From contig CALGLU010000021.1 of assembly GCA_937959275.1 (NCBI GenBank), positions 62,001-126,000 of the forward strand: a DNA stretch of 64,000 nt. The letters are read 5' to 3'. Positions 34,700 through 44,067 of the stretch are shown in pieces; the first letter of the stretch is position 1; every line of letters begins with the position of its first letter. Under the pieces are notes generated by a model. It was given only the letters and a program-made list of their open reading frames with translations. It did not search any database and had not been told where the DNA came from. The position numbers and the translations under genes are program-made. The DNA is from an uncultured Saprospiraceae bacterium. GTDB lineage: Bacteria > Bacteroidota > Bacteroidia > Chitinophagales > Saprospiraceae.

Positions 34700-37081
34700 A
34701 TGAACTTAACCAAGTTAATACTGGCCACGCTATGCCTTGTCAGTAGCCTGTCAGCACTAAACGCCCAATTAAATACACAAACCATTCGTGGTCGTGTCAT
34801 TGATACAGAAAGCAAATCTCCATTAGTGGGAGCGAATGTAGTCTTACTAAATAATATTGAATTTATAGGAACATCAACGAATGAATATGGTGAGTTCAGA
34901 ATTGAAGATGTAAGCTATGGTAGACACGACATAGAGGTCAGTTATTTATCCTACGAACGTAAAATTCTATCAAGTGTATTAGTCAAATCAGGCAAAGAAA
35001 TAGTCATTGATATTGAATTACAGGAATCCGCGATAGCCATAGATGAAATTACAATCAATGCGTCCTCTTCCTTTGATCAAATGACAAGCCTCAATCCATT
35101 TTCTAATGTTAGTTCACGAACATTTTCTGTCGAAGAAACCTCTAGGTATGCAGCGAGTGTTTTCGATCCGGCAAGAATGGCACAGAATTATGCCGGTGTT
35201 TCCGTTGCATCAGGTTCAGATGATTTATTTAATGAAATTGTCATCCGGGGTAATACACCAGCAGGGATTTTATGGCGATTGGAGGGTATCGAAATTCCTA
35301 ATCCCAATCACTTTGGAGACATGGGAAATTCCGGAGGCGCAATCAGTATGCTCAGCAGTACAACACTGTCAGATTCAGATTTTTATACCGGTGCATTTCC
35401 TGCAGAATATGGCAATGCCCTTTCGGGTGTATTTGATCTTAAGATGAGAAATGGAAATAATGAGAAAAGAGAATATTCAGTGATGGTAGGTGCACTAGGG
35501 GTCGAAGTAGGTTTGGAAGGACCACTATCCAAAGAAAAAGGAAGTTCCTATTTATTTAATTATAGATATTCTACGCTAGCGCTTATCCAAGCAGCCGGTG
35601 TCAATCCGACGGGAGAGATTTTACCAAGTTATCAAGACCTATCATTCAAGTTACATTTCCCCAATAGAAAGAGAGGTGCGATTTCAATCTTTGGATTAGG
35701 CGGTAAAAATTTAGCTGCAAATAATCCACCCAAGGACTCACTGGAATGGGAGGAGCCTGGAGATAATGAAGGATTTGAAGAGCCAGGTGAAATGGCAGTG
35801 TTAGGTATCAGTCATCAAAAACTCCTGCAACATAATGCCTATATAAAAACGGTTATGGCAGGGTCATATGAGCGCAAGAAATCCAACGGCTACAGACTTG
35901 ACAATAAGTATAATGAAATATTTAGGTTCGCAGACGATGCGCAACAATCAAGCTTTAGAATCAGCACTCTATATCATCGGAAATTATCAAATCAACACAG
36001 TTATCGAATTGGAGCGATCGGTACGTATAAAGATTTTAGTTTTTCAATTGATGATAATGATCCAGAAAACCCAAGCGTGATAAAACGGATTTTCGATAAT
36101 GAATCTAAGAACACCTTTATTCAGGGCTATGGTACATGGAAGTATAAATTAAACAATAATCTAAGTCTATTTGGTGGTGTGCATTACTCTATGCTTACCA
36201 GCAATTCCAATTATTCTATTGAGCCAAGATTGTCGATGCGTTGGAAATTAAATGATAAGCATCAAATCAGCCTTGCCACCGGACTTCACAGTAAAATGGA
36301 GCATATGGCCTTATACAGTTTCAATGGAAAATTTGCAGATGGTTTTGAAGTAAAGAAAAATAATGATCTTGAATTATCAAAGTCTTATCATAATGTACTA
36401 GGCTATGATTATACGATTAATGCTTCAAGTAGAATTAAGCTGGAGTTCTATCATCAATATTTATATTCAATCCCAATCTCTGCAGCTAGCGACGATACAT
36501 ATTCTGTATTAAATAGTTTTGATATTTACGATGCATTGGATGTGAATGAATTAGTCTCAGAAGGAGAGGGTAGAAATATTGGTGTCGATATTACAATAGA
36601 ACGGTTTTTAAAAGATGGATTTTATGTTCTACTCACCGGCTCGCTATTTGACTCTAAGTACAAGACCAAAACAGGCGAATGGTATAACACAAGATTTAAT
36701 GGTGGCTACCAAGCCCATGTATTAGCAGGAAAAGAGATTAAGTTGGGTAAAAACTTATTAGGGATTAACGCCAAGTTCATTGTGTCTGGAGGTGCTCGAT
36801 ATTCTGAAGTTGATCTCGAAAGTTCAATCCAACAAGATACTGAAGTTCTTTTCAATGATCCGCCATATAATAAAAAAGCAGGACAATATTTAAGACTGGA
36901 TTGGGGAATAAAATATCAAATCAATGGTAAAAAGTCTACTCACTCTATCATGTTTGATATACAAAATACCACGAACAGAGAAAATCCTCACATTACTGAG
37001 TACGACGAAGATTCACAAACCATAGTTCAGGATGATTTGCTCGGTATGTTTCCATTTGTTAATTATAGAATCGAATTTTAG
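34700..37081 (+). CDS. TonB-dependent receptor with carboxypeptidase-like N-terminal domain
   Basis: 793 residues. Signal peptide (to about 23), a CarboxypepD_reg-like beta sandwich (about 28-115: RGRVIDTESKSPLVGANVVL), a plug domain (about 125-235, with NEIVIRGNTPAGILWRLEG) and a long beta-barrel ending in the aromatic C-terminal FVNYRIEF. It imports a ligand across the outer membrane using TonB energy. No SusD partner follows, so polysaccharide import of the Sus type is not suggested. The upstream sigma locus suggests control through a surface-signalling-like route. Confidence 0.9.
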   Translation: MNLTKLILATLCLVSSLSALNAQLNTQTIRGRVIDTESKSPLVGANVVLLNNIEFIGTSTNEYGEFRIEDVSYGRHDIEVSYLSYERKILSSVLVKSGKEIVIDIELQESAIAIDEITINASSSFDQMTSLNPFSNVSSRTFSVEETSRYAASVFDPARMAQNYAGVSVASGSDDLFNEIVIRGNTPAGILWRLEGIEIPNPNHFGDMGNSGGAISMLSSTTLSDSDFYTGAFPAEYGNALSGVFDLKMRNGNNEKREYSVMVGALGVEVGLEGPLSKEKGSSYLFNYRYSTLALIQAAGVNPTGEILPSYQDLSFKLHFPNRKRGAISIFGLGGKNLAANNPPKDSLEWEEPGDNEGFEEPGEMAVLGISHQKLLQHNAYIKTVMAGSYERKKSNGYRLDNKYNEIFRFADDAQQSSFRISTLYHRKLSNQHSYRIGAIGTYKDFSFSIDDNDPENPSVIKRIFDNESKNTFIQGYGTWKYKLNNNLSLFGGVHYSMLTSNSNYSIEPRLSMRWKLNDKHQISLATGLHSKMEHMALYSFNGKFADGFEVKKNNDLELSKSYHNVLGYDYTINASSRIKLEFYHQYLYSIPISAASDDTYSVLNSFDIYDALDVNELVSEGEGRNIGVDITIERFLKDGFYVLLTGSLFDSKYKTKTGEWYNTRFNGGYQAHVLAGKEIKLGKNLLGINAKFIVSGGARYSEVDLESSIQQDTEVLFNDPPYNKKAGQYLRLDWGIKYQINGKKSTHSIMFDIQNTTNRENPHITEYDEDSQTIVQDDLLGMFPFVNYRIEF

Positions 37082-37248
37082 ATATATACTGAATTACAAA
37101 GATCAGAAAGACATATTTAGTAGTGTAGTTTTTTTCATGCAAAGCCCTATTGTCTCAAGAACAATTTAATACGACTAGATAATTAGTTTCTTGAGGCACT
37201 AGATTGTGGGATGCAGGCAATATGATATAAGGAAGGATGTATTGTAGA

Positions 37249-37866
37249 TTACAACACTTTTTTAAATTCCATTGCCTGCCCCACATATAGGGTAAGACTC
37301 AGAATCTTATCATCAAAATCTGGGTTAAATCCAATTTTCATAACTGATTCTGGAGAATAGAATAAGTGTTTTCTCAATGGAATTAAATTTAGGATCTGTT
37401 CATTATAATGCGCGTATAACATGCCATTGTCAATGGATACTGAAATGACGTTTTCTTCAGATAATTTATAGTCGCCTGCATATTTTTTCAGCAATTTCTT
37501 TTTGAGTGGTTTATTGATGATTCCAATCTTATTGGCTTGTTGTTTATCACCTCTTGTAAAATCAAGGCTCGTCGCTTCTCCTTTCTGATTTATAATAAAT
37601 TCAACCTTAGCATCTATATCCGTAAAGTAAAATTCATGAAGCCCCGATGGGGTTAATTTTAATTTACTAGCGCCTGTTATTTGGCCCCAAAAAACGCCAT
37701 CAACTTCTTCTATATGTAATATGCGCTTTTCATTAAATTCATAATGACCTTCATACAAGTGTGCGAGTTCAGGATCAATAAGCCACCCGCAAGTCTGAGC
37801 ATTTGACTGTGCAGCGCTGCATAGCGTGAAGAAGAGAATACATGTTAGCAGTTTGAATAGCTTCAT
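37249..37866 (-). CDS. Secreted protein with two DUF3471-like repeats (unknown)
   Basis: 205 residues, signal peptide ending near SNAQ (24). Two related segments of about 80-85 residues: LYEGHYEFNEKRILHIEEVD with a Leu-x-Pro and His/Phe, and KKYAGDYKLSEENVISVSID with LIPLRKHLFYSP. The Y-x-G-x-Y start, LxP middle and F/Y end match the DUF3471-type beta domain seen at the end of many Bacteroidota hydrolases. Here it is stand-alone. Function unknown. Confidence 0.7.
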   Translation of the reverse strand: MKLFKLLTCILFFTLCSAAQSNAQTCGWLIDPELAHLYEGHYEFNEKRILHIEEVDGVFWGQITGASKLKLTPSGLHEFYFTDIDAKVEFIINQKGEATSLDFTRGDKQQANKIGIINKPLKKKLLKKYAGDYKLSEENVISVSIDNGMLYAHYNEQILNLIPLRKHLFYSPESVMKIGFNPDFDDKILSLTLYVGQAMEFKKVL

Positions 37867-37991
37867 TGGCAGAGCCCAAATTTCGGTATAATTTCTATCA
37901 TAGTCTACTAAAGTATTCTTAATGTGTGTAGAAAGAATTTAACACAATTATTTATAAAAATAGCCGCATCACAGAGATTTCATAAGACTTG

Positions 37992-38354
37992 TCATTTCTT
38001 ACTTAGCTTTTTATATAAAGATCGCAACTCATCAAAATCTATCTCAAGCAGTTTCATTTTTTTAAAGAGCAAGGGTAGTTCTTGTTTGACAAAAATCTCT
38101 TTATCTAATTTATGAATGATGGTTTTTGCTTTATCAGAGACAAAAAAGCCAATGCCTCTCTTATTATACAGGATGCCATTTTCTTGGAGAATACTATATG
38201 CCCTCATCACTGTGTTTGGATTGACTTCGATTTCTGCTGCCAGTTCTCTGACTGATGAAACTTTGTCATTACGCTTCCATTTCTCTGTGAGTATGTTTTC
38301 TCTGACAACATCTCCAATTTGTTCATAAATGGTTTGACCTTTTCTAAACTCCAT
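37992..38354 (-). CDS. GntR (YtrA-type) transcriptional regulator
   Basis: 120 residues from ATG 38354, which overlaps the transporter stop as TGATG; a 14-residue longer frame is read-through of the permease end. Winged helix: TIYEQIGDVVRENILTEKWK, VRELAAEIEVNPNTVMRAYS, LQENGILYNKRGIGFFV. YtrA regulators control ABC transporter operons of exactly this composition. Unusually the regulator is last in the operon. A candidate operator lies at 39910-39933 ahead of the ATPase gene. Confidence 0.9.
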   Translation of the reverse strand: MEFRKGQTIYEQIGDVVRENILTEKWKRNDKVSSVRELAAEIEVNPNTVMRAYSILQENGILYNKRGIGFFVSDKAKTIIHKLDKEIFVKQELPLLFKKMKLLEIDFDELRSLYKKLSKK

Positions 38355-39058
38355 CAGATTTGTTTTCTTTTTAGTAAAATATAAGAGATAAACCAAAGAA
38401 TAGGGGCAAAGAATATGAGGACCCTAAATAATGATTCTGACTGAATCTTTCCTGAATATGATGAGAATTTAACGAGTATAGCCATAAAGAGTGAGAATAG
38501 AATCGATAGGACCACCGCAACCGCTATAGATTTTAAGACTGCATTCTTATTAAAGATAATACCAAATAGAAAAGCACATGACTGATAGAGTATAGTCGCC
38601 TTGAGTATGTAGGTAAAACTAAGGTTAAATGTTTCTGCAAGTGGAATAAATCTACATTCACTCCAGACCGATTCTAAGGCATAGGCTACAGGGATGTAAG
38701 TCAGAAAAATCAATAGCATACAGATTATCAAATATAAAGGGAAGGCTAGAATCCATTTACTTAGCCATTTTTCAAATGTAGATGCAGGTAAATTTAGATA
38801 GGAAGCTCTATTTGTAGCTTCTCTGAATTCTGTAAAAATCGAATTGCTAAATAAGGTACCACCTAACATAAATATAGAAATGAATATGATATCAGTGATG
38901 TTCACATAGGATTGTGGATTGCAATATTCTTCTGTACTGATAAACATAATAAATGCACATACAGCACACAGGGCTATAGCTAATAAGAAAAATACTTTTC
39001 TATGTAAAATGAATTCTCGGTTTAGTAATGAGAGGACTCTTGTCATTGAAAATTCCAT
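38354..39058 (-). CDS. ABC-2-like transporter permease
   Basis: 234 residues with six hydrophobic segments (about 21-38, 52-70, 108-130, 145-165, 173-193 and 212-228). Sequence is divergent, but its location between an ATPase and a GntR regulator, and the motif FTEFREATNRASYLNLPAST common to Bacteroidota ABC-2 permeases, support the call. Substrate unknown; related systems handle antimicrobial peptides or cell-envelope stress. Confidence 0.8.
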   Translation of the reverse strand: MEFSMTRVLSLLNREFILHRKVFFLLAIALCAVCAFIMFISTEEYCNPQSYVNITDIIFISIFMLGGTLFSNSIFTEFREATNRASYLNLPASTFEKWLSKWILAFPLYLIICMLLIFLTYIPVAYALESVWSECRFIPLAETFNLSFTYILKATILYQSCAFLFGIIFNKNAVLKSIAVAVVLSILFSLFMAILVKFSSYSGKIQSESLFRVLIFFAPILWFISYILLKRKQI

Positions 39059-39060
39059 AG

Positions 39061-39900
39061 TTAGGATTTAAAGGTTTCCATAATTCCTTGTTGGTTAGCA
39101 GAAATTGCATTAAATAAGACCTCTAACTCAGCTTCAGAGATTGCTTGCTGTACATTGGGGCTAACATAAATATGACCACCTAATATTTTTTCGGAATAAA
39201 GGGCATCAGTAATCTCAAGAGCCGTATTACTTTTAGTGAACAAGAGTTGCTTTTCTATTTGCTGTATACCTTGATTAAAAATGATGCTTCCTTCGTCAAG
39301 TACTACAACTGTATCTAAAAGTTGTCCAAGATCCCTCACTTGATGAGTTGAAATAAGGACTGTTTGTTTATCTGTTAATTCAGCAGCTAATAGTTTTCTA
39401 AATTGACTTTTCGACGGAATGTCTAATCCATTCGTAGGTTCATCAAAAATGATATAGTCTGTTTGACAGGCGATACCAAAAGCAATCATAAATTTCTTCT
39501 TTTGACCAAGTGAAAAGGTATTTAATGTTGACTTAGGTGAAAGCTCAAACGTCCTTAATAGTCGCTGAATTACATCGTGATTGAACTGTGGGTAAAAAGG
39601 TGAATAGGCCTTTACATAATTTGAAATAGAAATAGATGGCACTTGATAATCTTCAGCTAAAAAAAAGATGTTTTGTAAAGTACCCACACTCCGATTTGAG
39701 ACATCTTGATCATCAATTTTGATGGTTCCACTTTTAGGAGACAGCCCTCCAATCAAAAGTTTAAGTAAGGTTGTTTTGCCAGTCCCATTTTTACCTAAAA
39801 TGCCATGAATCTTGCCAGTCTCTAATTTGAGTCGGAGTTGCTGAAAGAGGGGCTTTTTTTTATGATACCAAAAATCCAGGTTCTCTATTCGAATCATCAA
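39061..39900 (-). CDS. ABC transporter ATP-binding protein
   Basis: 279 residues. Walker A GILGKNGTGKTTLLKLL, Q-loop region LQNIFFLAED, a degenerate signature TFSLGQKKKFMIAFG, Walker B YIIFDEPTNGLD and the H-loop ISTHQVRD. The C-terminal ~70 residues are an accessory domain. It would pair with the permease two bases downstream to form an export-type transporter. Operator-like repeats lie 10 bases upstream of its start. Confidence 0.92.
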   Translation of the reverse strand: MMIRIENLDFWYHKKKPLFQQLRLKLETGKIHGILGKNGTGKTTLLKLLIGGLSPKSGTIKIDDQDVSNRSVGTLQNIFFLAEDYQVPSISISNYVKAYSPFYPQFNHDVIQRLLRTFELSPKSTLNTFSLGQKKKFMIAFGIACQTDYIIFDEPTNGLDIPSKSQFRKLLAAELTDKQTVLISTHQVRDLGQLLDTVVVLDEGSIIFNQGIQQIEKQLLFTKSNTALEITDALYSEKILGGHIYVSPNVQQAISEAELEVLFNAISANQQGIMETFKS

Positions 39901-39909
39901 TTACAATTT

Positions 39910-39933
39910 AGTGTATTAGTGTAATAGTACACC
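39910..39933 (-). promoter_or_regulatory. Candidate YtrA/GntR operator
   Basis: AGTGTA occurs at 39910-39915 and 39918-39923 and is mirrored by TACACC at 39928-39933; GTGTA-ATAG-TACAC is a perfect inverted repeat. YtrA-type regulators recognise sites beginning AGTGTA with a mirrored half. Its place just upstream of the ATPase start fits autoregulation of the operon. Confidence 0.55.
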
Positions 39934-40274
39934 AAATGTAAAACTATATTTTTTGTAAAAGCAAATTATTGGAATAAATGATAAATTTTTTAAACCCGAA
40001 TGAAGTATTCTATGCTGCCTATGTGATAAAAAAGGTCAGAATCAGGATTTATATGATTTCAAGATTTGCAAGATTGCATATTATTATAATACCCCAACTT
40101 GATTCACCTTGCGCTTGTCAGAAGTTTGAGGAGAAGAGAGATGATTTCTCTTTCAATTGTATTTTCTTAAGGTTGAAAACCTCAAGGATCCGTTCAAAAG
40201 ATAAAGCTGTAAAGAAATCCAAATCATACTATCCACTATCCACTATCCACTGCCAACTGTTTGCTGCCAACTGT
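39934..40274. other. Intergenic region with short microrepeats
   Basis: No credible gene. At 40169-40196 lies AAGGTTGAAAACCTCAAGG, a fold-back resembling the end of the duplicated blocks near 7660 and 7833. At 40228-40276 repeated words CTATCCACTATCCACT and GCCAACTGTTT occur directly beside the recQ stop. Confidence 0.45.
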
Positions 40275-42068
40275 TTACTTCCCCAAATAACCCTTTATCT
40301 CCCCAATAAACGCCTCCGCATACTTCTCCAACTTCTGCCGACCTACACCATTGATCAACGAAAACGAAATCTCATCCACCGGCTTAACTGCTGACAATTC
40401 CTCCAAGGTCTTATTCGGAAAGATCACATACGCCGGCACACCTTGCTCCTTTGCCATAGCAGACCTCAGCTTTCGTAAGCGCTCAAATAAAGGCTCATCC
40501 ACTTCAAACTCCGTCACCCGCGCAGCCCGCTTTGGCTTAGCTTTCTTCTCCTGCCAAACAAACTTCGCCAGCTTTACAACCTGCCCTTCAAACAAAATCT
40601 CCTGCGCCAAAGGTGTCAAGCGCACCCGCCCTTGTGCACTATAGTCAATACTCATAAAACCCTGCTGGATCATCTGCGAAATATAAGACCGCCAATCCTT
40701 AGACGGAATCTCCCGACCCACCCCATACGTCTTGATGTGTTGATATCCATTCATCATGATCTCCTGCCTCCCAGACCCACGCAACACATCAATCAGTAAG
40801 TTCAAATTCAATTTCTCATCCGTTCGCTTGACCGCACTTAATGCCATTTGTGTATACCGCGTCCCATCAAATAATTCTGGTGGATTGAGACAATTATCAC
40901 AGTGCATGCAGCCCTCCGATTTATACTCGCCAAAATAATTTAGGATAATATTGGTTCGACAATGTGCCGTATTGGCAAAATCCCAAATCCGATCCAGCTT
41001 GGCATGCTGCACCTCTTTGTAGACACTGTCAGCATCACTGTCGTCTATAAATCGCTTTAATAATGTAATATCTGCGTAGCTGTAAAAAAGCAGCGCTTCA
41101 GCTGCAGATCCATCCCGCCCCGCACGCCCAATCTCCTGATAATAACTCTCAATATTCTTCGATAAGTTATAATGCATCACAAAGCGAATATTTGATTTGT
41201 CAATGCCCATCCCAAAGGCAATCGTCGCACACACAATATGAACACGGTCATAAATAAAATCCTGATGCACACGCTCACGCTCCTCTCGCTCCATCCCTGC
41301 ATGATAATGATCTGCACTAAAGCCATCTGCCCGCAATTTCGAAGAGACCATCTCTACTGACTTACGGCTAGTACAATAAATAATCCCAGACTCTTCTTGC
41401 CGCTGTGCCAAAAATTGTTTGATCTGTCCATAGCGATCTAAGCCTGGTGAAGCAGTCAGCGTAATATTCGGCCGTTCAAAACTACCAATGTAAATAGCTG
41501 GATTGTCTAGATTAAGTTTGTCGACGATGTCTGCTTGTGTCGAACCATCAGCCGTTGCTGTCACTGCCATGATGGGCACACTAGGGAATGCAGCTTTTAA
41601 CATCGACAACTTCACATAATCTGGACGAAAATCATTGCCCCACATCGACACACAATGCGCCTCATCCACAGCGATTAAGTCAATCGGCTTGGATTGTAAA
41701 TATGTCCGTAGCTGCTCTGATTGCAAGCCTTCAGGTGATATATACAGTAGCTTGACTTCACCCCGATCGATCTCAGAGAAGATCCTATTTTTCTGTTCGT
41801 ATTCAATGTTACTATGGATTGAGTACGCTCGAATCCCATTTTGATTGAGCGCCATGACCTGATCATTCATCAAGGCGATTAATGGTGAGACGACGATCGT
41901 CATACCGTCTTGAGCTAAAGCTGGAATTTGAAAACAAATAGATTTACCACCACCAGTCGGTAATACGAGAAGGACATCTTGTTTGGCTAAACTAGATTCG
42001 ATCGCTTCTTGCTGAAACGGACGAAATGAGCCATACCCAAATGTATCTTTGAGGATTTTATGAATCAT
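40275..42068 (-). CDS. recQ: ATP-dependent DNA helicase RecQ
   Basis: 597 residues. Superfamily 2 helicase: Walker A VLPTGGGKSICFQIP (about 34-48), DEAH box AVDEAHC (about 133), SAT-like AVTATAD, motif VI QEIGRAGRDG, then an RQC region with zinc ligands CRTNIIL ... CMHCDNC and a C-terminal HRDC domain (about 525-597). It unwinds 3'-5' at stalled forks and in recombination. The C-terminal third is strongly G-rich on the coding strand compared with the N-terminal part. Full length, ATG start. Confidence 0.96.
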   Translation of the reverse strand: MIHKILKDTFGYGSFRPFQQEAIESSLAKQDVLLVLPTGGGKSICFQIPALAQDGMTIVVSPLIALMNDQVMALNQNGIRAYSIHSNIEYEQKNRIFSEIDRGEVKLLYISPEGLQSEQLRTYLQSKPIDLIAVDEAHCVSMWGNDFRPDYVKLSMLKAAFPSVPIMAVTATADGSTQADIVDKLNLDNPAIYIGSFERPNITLTASPGLDRYGQIKQFLAQRQEESGIIYCTSRKSVEMVSSKLRADGFSADHYHAGMEREERERVHQDFIYDRVHIVCATIAFGMGIDKSNIRFVMHYNLSKNIESYYQEIGRAGRDGSAAEALLFYSYADITLLKRFIDDSDADSVYKEVQHAKLDRIWDFANTAHCRTNIILNYFGEYKSEGCMHCDNCLNPPELFDGTRYTQMALSAVKRTDEKLNLNLLIDVLRGSGRQEIMMNGYQHIKTYGVGREIPSKDWRSYISQMIQQGFMSIDYSAQGRVRLTPLAQEILFEGQVVKLAKFVWQEKKAKPKRAARVTEFEVDEPLFERLRKLRSAMAKEQGVPAYVIFPNKTLEELSAVKPVDEISFSLINGVGRQKLEKYAEAFIGEIKGYLGK

Positions 42069-42568
42069 GAATTGTAAAGTTAGTCTCCTCTAAGTTACTG
42101 CATACATTTTAAACTAGAAAAACTTTTAAAATCAAAATTAAAATGAAAATCAAAACTCGAATTAGTGAGAGTATAAGCTTCTTTGATATATATAGTTCTA
42201 TTCAGGAGTGATGGGAGTTTGAATTTGTGTATTTGATGTCTGAGGATTGAGTTGAGAGTTGTTATCTGAAGTTTGTGGCTTTGACTTTTATTATACACTG
42301 AAAATCCAAATCATGAAAATCCTAAAATCATATAAACCTGTCCGACCACTGGCGGATCATGTTCAGGCAGAAGGGCATTGAAAGAAGGACAAAGCATCAA
42401 ACAGTCAACATTCCAACTTCCCCCTTCCAACTTCCCGCTCCCAACTTCCTTCCCCCCTCCATCTCCACCCTTCCTCTTCCTCCTCCTCTACCCAACTCCC
42501 AACTTCCCCAACCAAAATTCAACACACAACATTAAAGATTACGACCAAAGGAAGCTATCTTTCTACTC
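42069..42568. other. Intergenic region with long pyrimidine tract
   Basis: Two parts. From 42110 to 42300 the sequence is A-rich with AAAATC/AAAATG words. From about 42405 to 42515 the plus strand is almost pure C/T with the word CCAACTTCC repeated. Neither looks coding; an ORF through the tract is a low-complexity artefact. A degenerate CCTGTCC...GTTCAGGCAG fold-back is at about 42338-42371. Confidence 0.5.
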
Positions 42569-43819
42569 ATGAGCCCCTATTTCACCAATGACGCTATTGT
42601 TCTAGGTATTTTGATTTCCGTCCTTGCGTTTGTTTTTTATACTTCAGAATTGAAAACACCAGGATGGAAGAGATTTTATACCTATGTGCCTGCTCTTCTT
42701 TTATGTTATTTTATTCCAGCTTTGCTCAATTGGCCTTTAGGCCTAATTTCTGGAGATGAGTCTCAATTGTACTTTGTAGCATCCAGATATTTATTGCCGG
42801 CTAGTTTAATCTTGCTCTGTTTGGGGATCGACTTCAAGAGTGTTTTAAACCTCGGATCCAAAGCGCTCATCATGTTTTTTACGGCCACGTTTGGTATTAT
42901 AATTGGTGGGCCCATCGCTCTACTCATTGTGTCTTACCTAGCGCCAGGCTTGATCAATGCAAATCCGGATGATATATGGAGAGGCTTTTCGGCTGTTGCT
43001 GGTAGCTGGATTGGTGGTGGAGCAAATCAAACAGCCATGAAGGAAATCTACGAAGTCAGTGATAATCTCTTCGGTACAATGGTTGTCATCGATGTCGTTG
43101 TTGCTAATATTTGGTTAGGCTTTTTGTTATACGGCGCTAATAGTAGTGAGAAGTTAGATAGATGGTTAAAAGCAGATAACAGTGCGATAACTCAGTTAAA
43201 AGAAAATGTAGAAAACTATCGATCGGGGATTGAAAGAATGCCCACCATGACGACAACGTTTGTCTTAATGGCAGTTGCCTTTGGTGGTGTAGCAATGGCT
43301 CATTGGGGCAAGGATGTGATGACTCCTCTGATGACTTCGTTTGAAGATACCTTGACCAACTACCGCTTAAATTCTTTAATGTCTTCCTTTTTTTGGTTAA
43401 TTGTTTTTTCCACAACGATTGGTTTGGGCTTGTCTTTTACAAAGGCAAGACAGTTAGAAGGTGTCGGCGCCTCTAGGTGGGGTTCAATTTTTATTTATGT
43501 TTTGGTTGCTACAATTGGTATGAAAATGAATCTGGGTGAGGTCTTCAAAAATCTTGGTTTGTTTGCGATTGGTATTATCTGGATGCTTGTTCATGTTGGC
43601 GTGCTGTTAGCGATGGCAAAGTTGATCAAGGCTCCATTCTTCTTTGTAGCAGTAGGCAGCCAAGCTAATGTAGGAGGAGCCGCGTCTGCACCTATTGTTG
43701 CCTCTGCATTCAGTCCTTCTCTGGCACCAGTTGGTGTATTAATGGCTGTTTTAGGCTATGCATTAGGCACTTACGGAGCAATTATTTGTGCACAGCTTAT
43801 GCAACTTGTTGTTACTTAA
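42569..43819 (+). CDS. DUF819 family membrane transporter
   Basis: 416 residues with about 12 hydrophobic segments. Family signatures: TSELKTPGWKRFYTYVPALL, GSWIGGGANQTAMKEIYEVS in the middle and VAVGSQANVGGAASAPIVAS near the C-terminus, a repeated GG-x-N/A motif that suggests inverted-repeat transporter topology. DUF819/YjcL proteins are thought to be ion-coupled carriers, but substrates are unproven. It is separated by 248 bases from the next gene and is likely monocistronic. Confidence 0.88.
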   Translation: MSPYFTNDAIVLGILISVLAFVFYTSELKTPGWKRFYTYVPALLLCYFIPALLNWPLGLISGDESQLYFVASRYLLPASLILLCLGIDFKSVLNLGSKALIMFFTATFGIIIGGPIALLIVSYLAPGLINANPDDIWRGFSAVAGSWIGGGANQTAMKEIYEVSDNLFGTMVVIDVVVANIWLGFLLYGANSSEKLDRWLKADNSAITQLKENVENYRSGIERMPTMTTTFVLMAVAFGGVAMAHWGKDVMTPLMTSFEDTLTNYRLNSLMSSFFWLIVFSTTIGLGLSFTKARQLEGVGASRWGSIFIYVLVATIGMKMNLGEVFKNLGLFAIGIIWMLVHVGVLLAMAKLIKAPFFFVAVGSQANVGGAASAPIVASAFSPSLAPVGVLMAVLGYALGTYGAIICAQLMQLVVT

Positions 43820-43943
43820 AATTGAAGTGTCATTCCAAATGGAATTTGGTTAAGCTAAAAGAAAACCAACTATAAAGTATATAAGAGTAAAAGAATCATA
43901 CTGATTTCGATGATTATCCAATCGTGTCATTCATAACTAAAAG

Positions 43944-44011
43944 CTCATTTCTAGGGCCTATTTACTACGCTAAGTTTCTCATTTATAGGGTCTTAGCGTA
44001 ATTATTTAAGC
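43944..44011 (+). repeat. 34-bp tandem direct repeat with an inverted repeat
   Basis: CTCATTTCTAGGGCCT at 43944 and CTCATTTATAGGGTCT at 43978 start two 34-base units. Across the junction, TACGCTAAG (43966-43974) pairs perfectly with CTTAGCGTA (43992-44000). The elements lie just upstream of the promoter of the glycogen synthase-like gene. Confidence 0.6.
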
Positions 44012-44016
44012 TTTTT

Positions 44017-44037
44017 GACTTTAAAGTCGTATCTTTG
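44017..44037 (+). promoter_or_regulatory. Palindrome plus -7 element (TATCTTTG)
   Basis: TATCTTTG at 44030-44037 matches TAnnTTTG. Directly upstream, GACTTTAAAGTC at 44017-44028 is a perfect 12-base palindrome in the spacer between -7 and -33, a good place for a repressor. The same TATCTTTGCAG word precedes mnmG (52820). Confidence 0.6.
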
Positions 44038-44067
44038 CAGCCCTCTGAGCTAAAATATGACAGATAT

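Noticed and set aside
39978-40394. 138-codon plus-strand ORF
   Set aside because: It runs through microrepeats and into recQ on the other strand; no protein-like features.
42378-42572. 64-codon Pro/Phe/Leu-rich ORF
   Set aside because: Low-complexity product of the pyrimidine tract.
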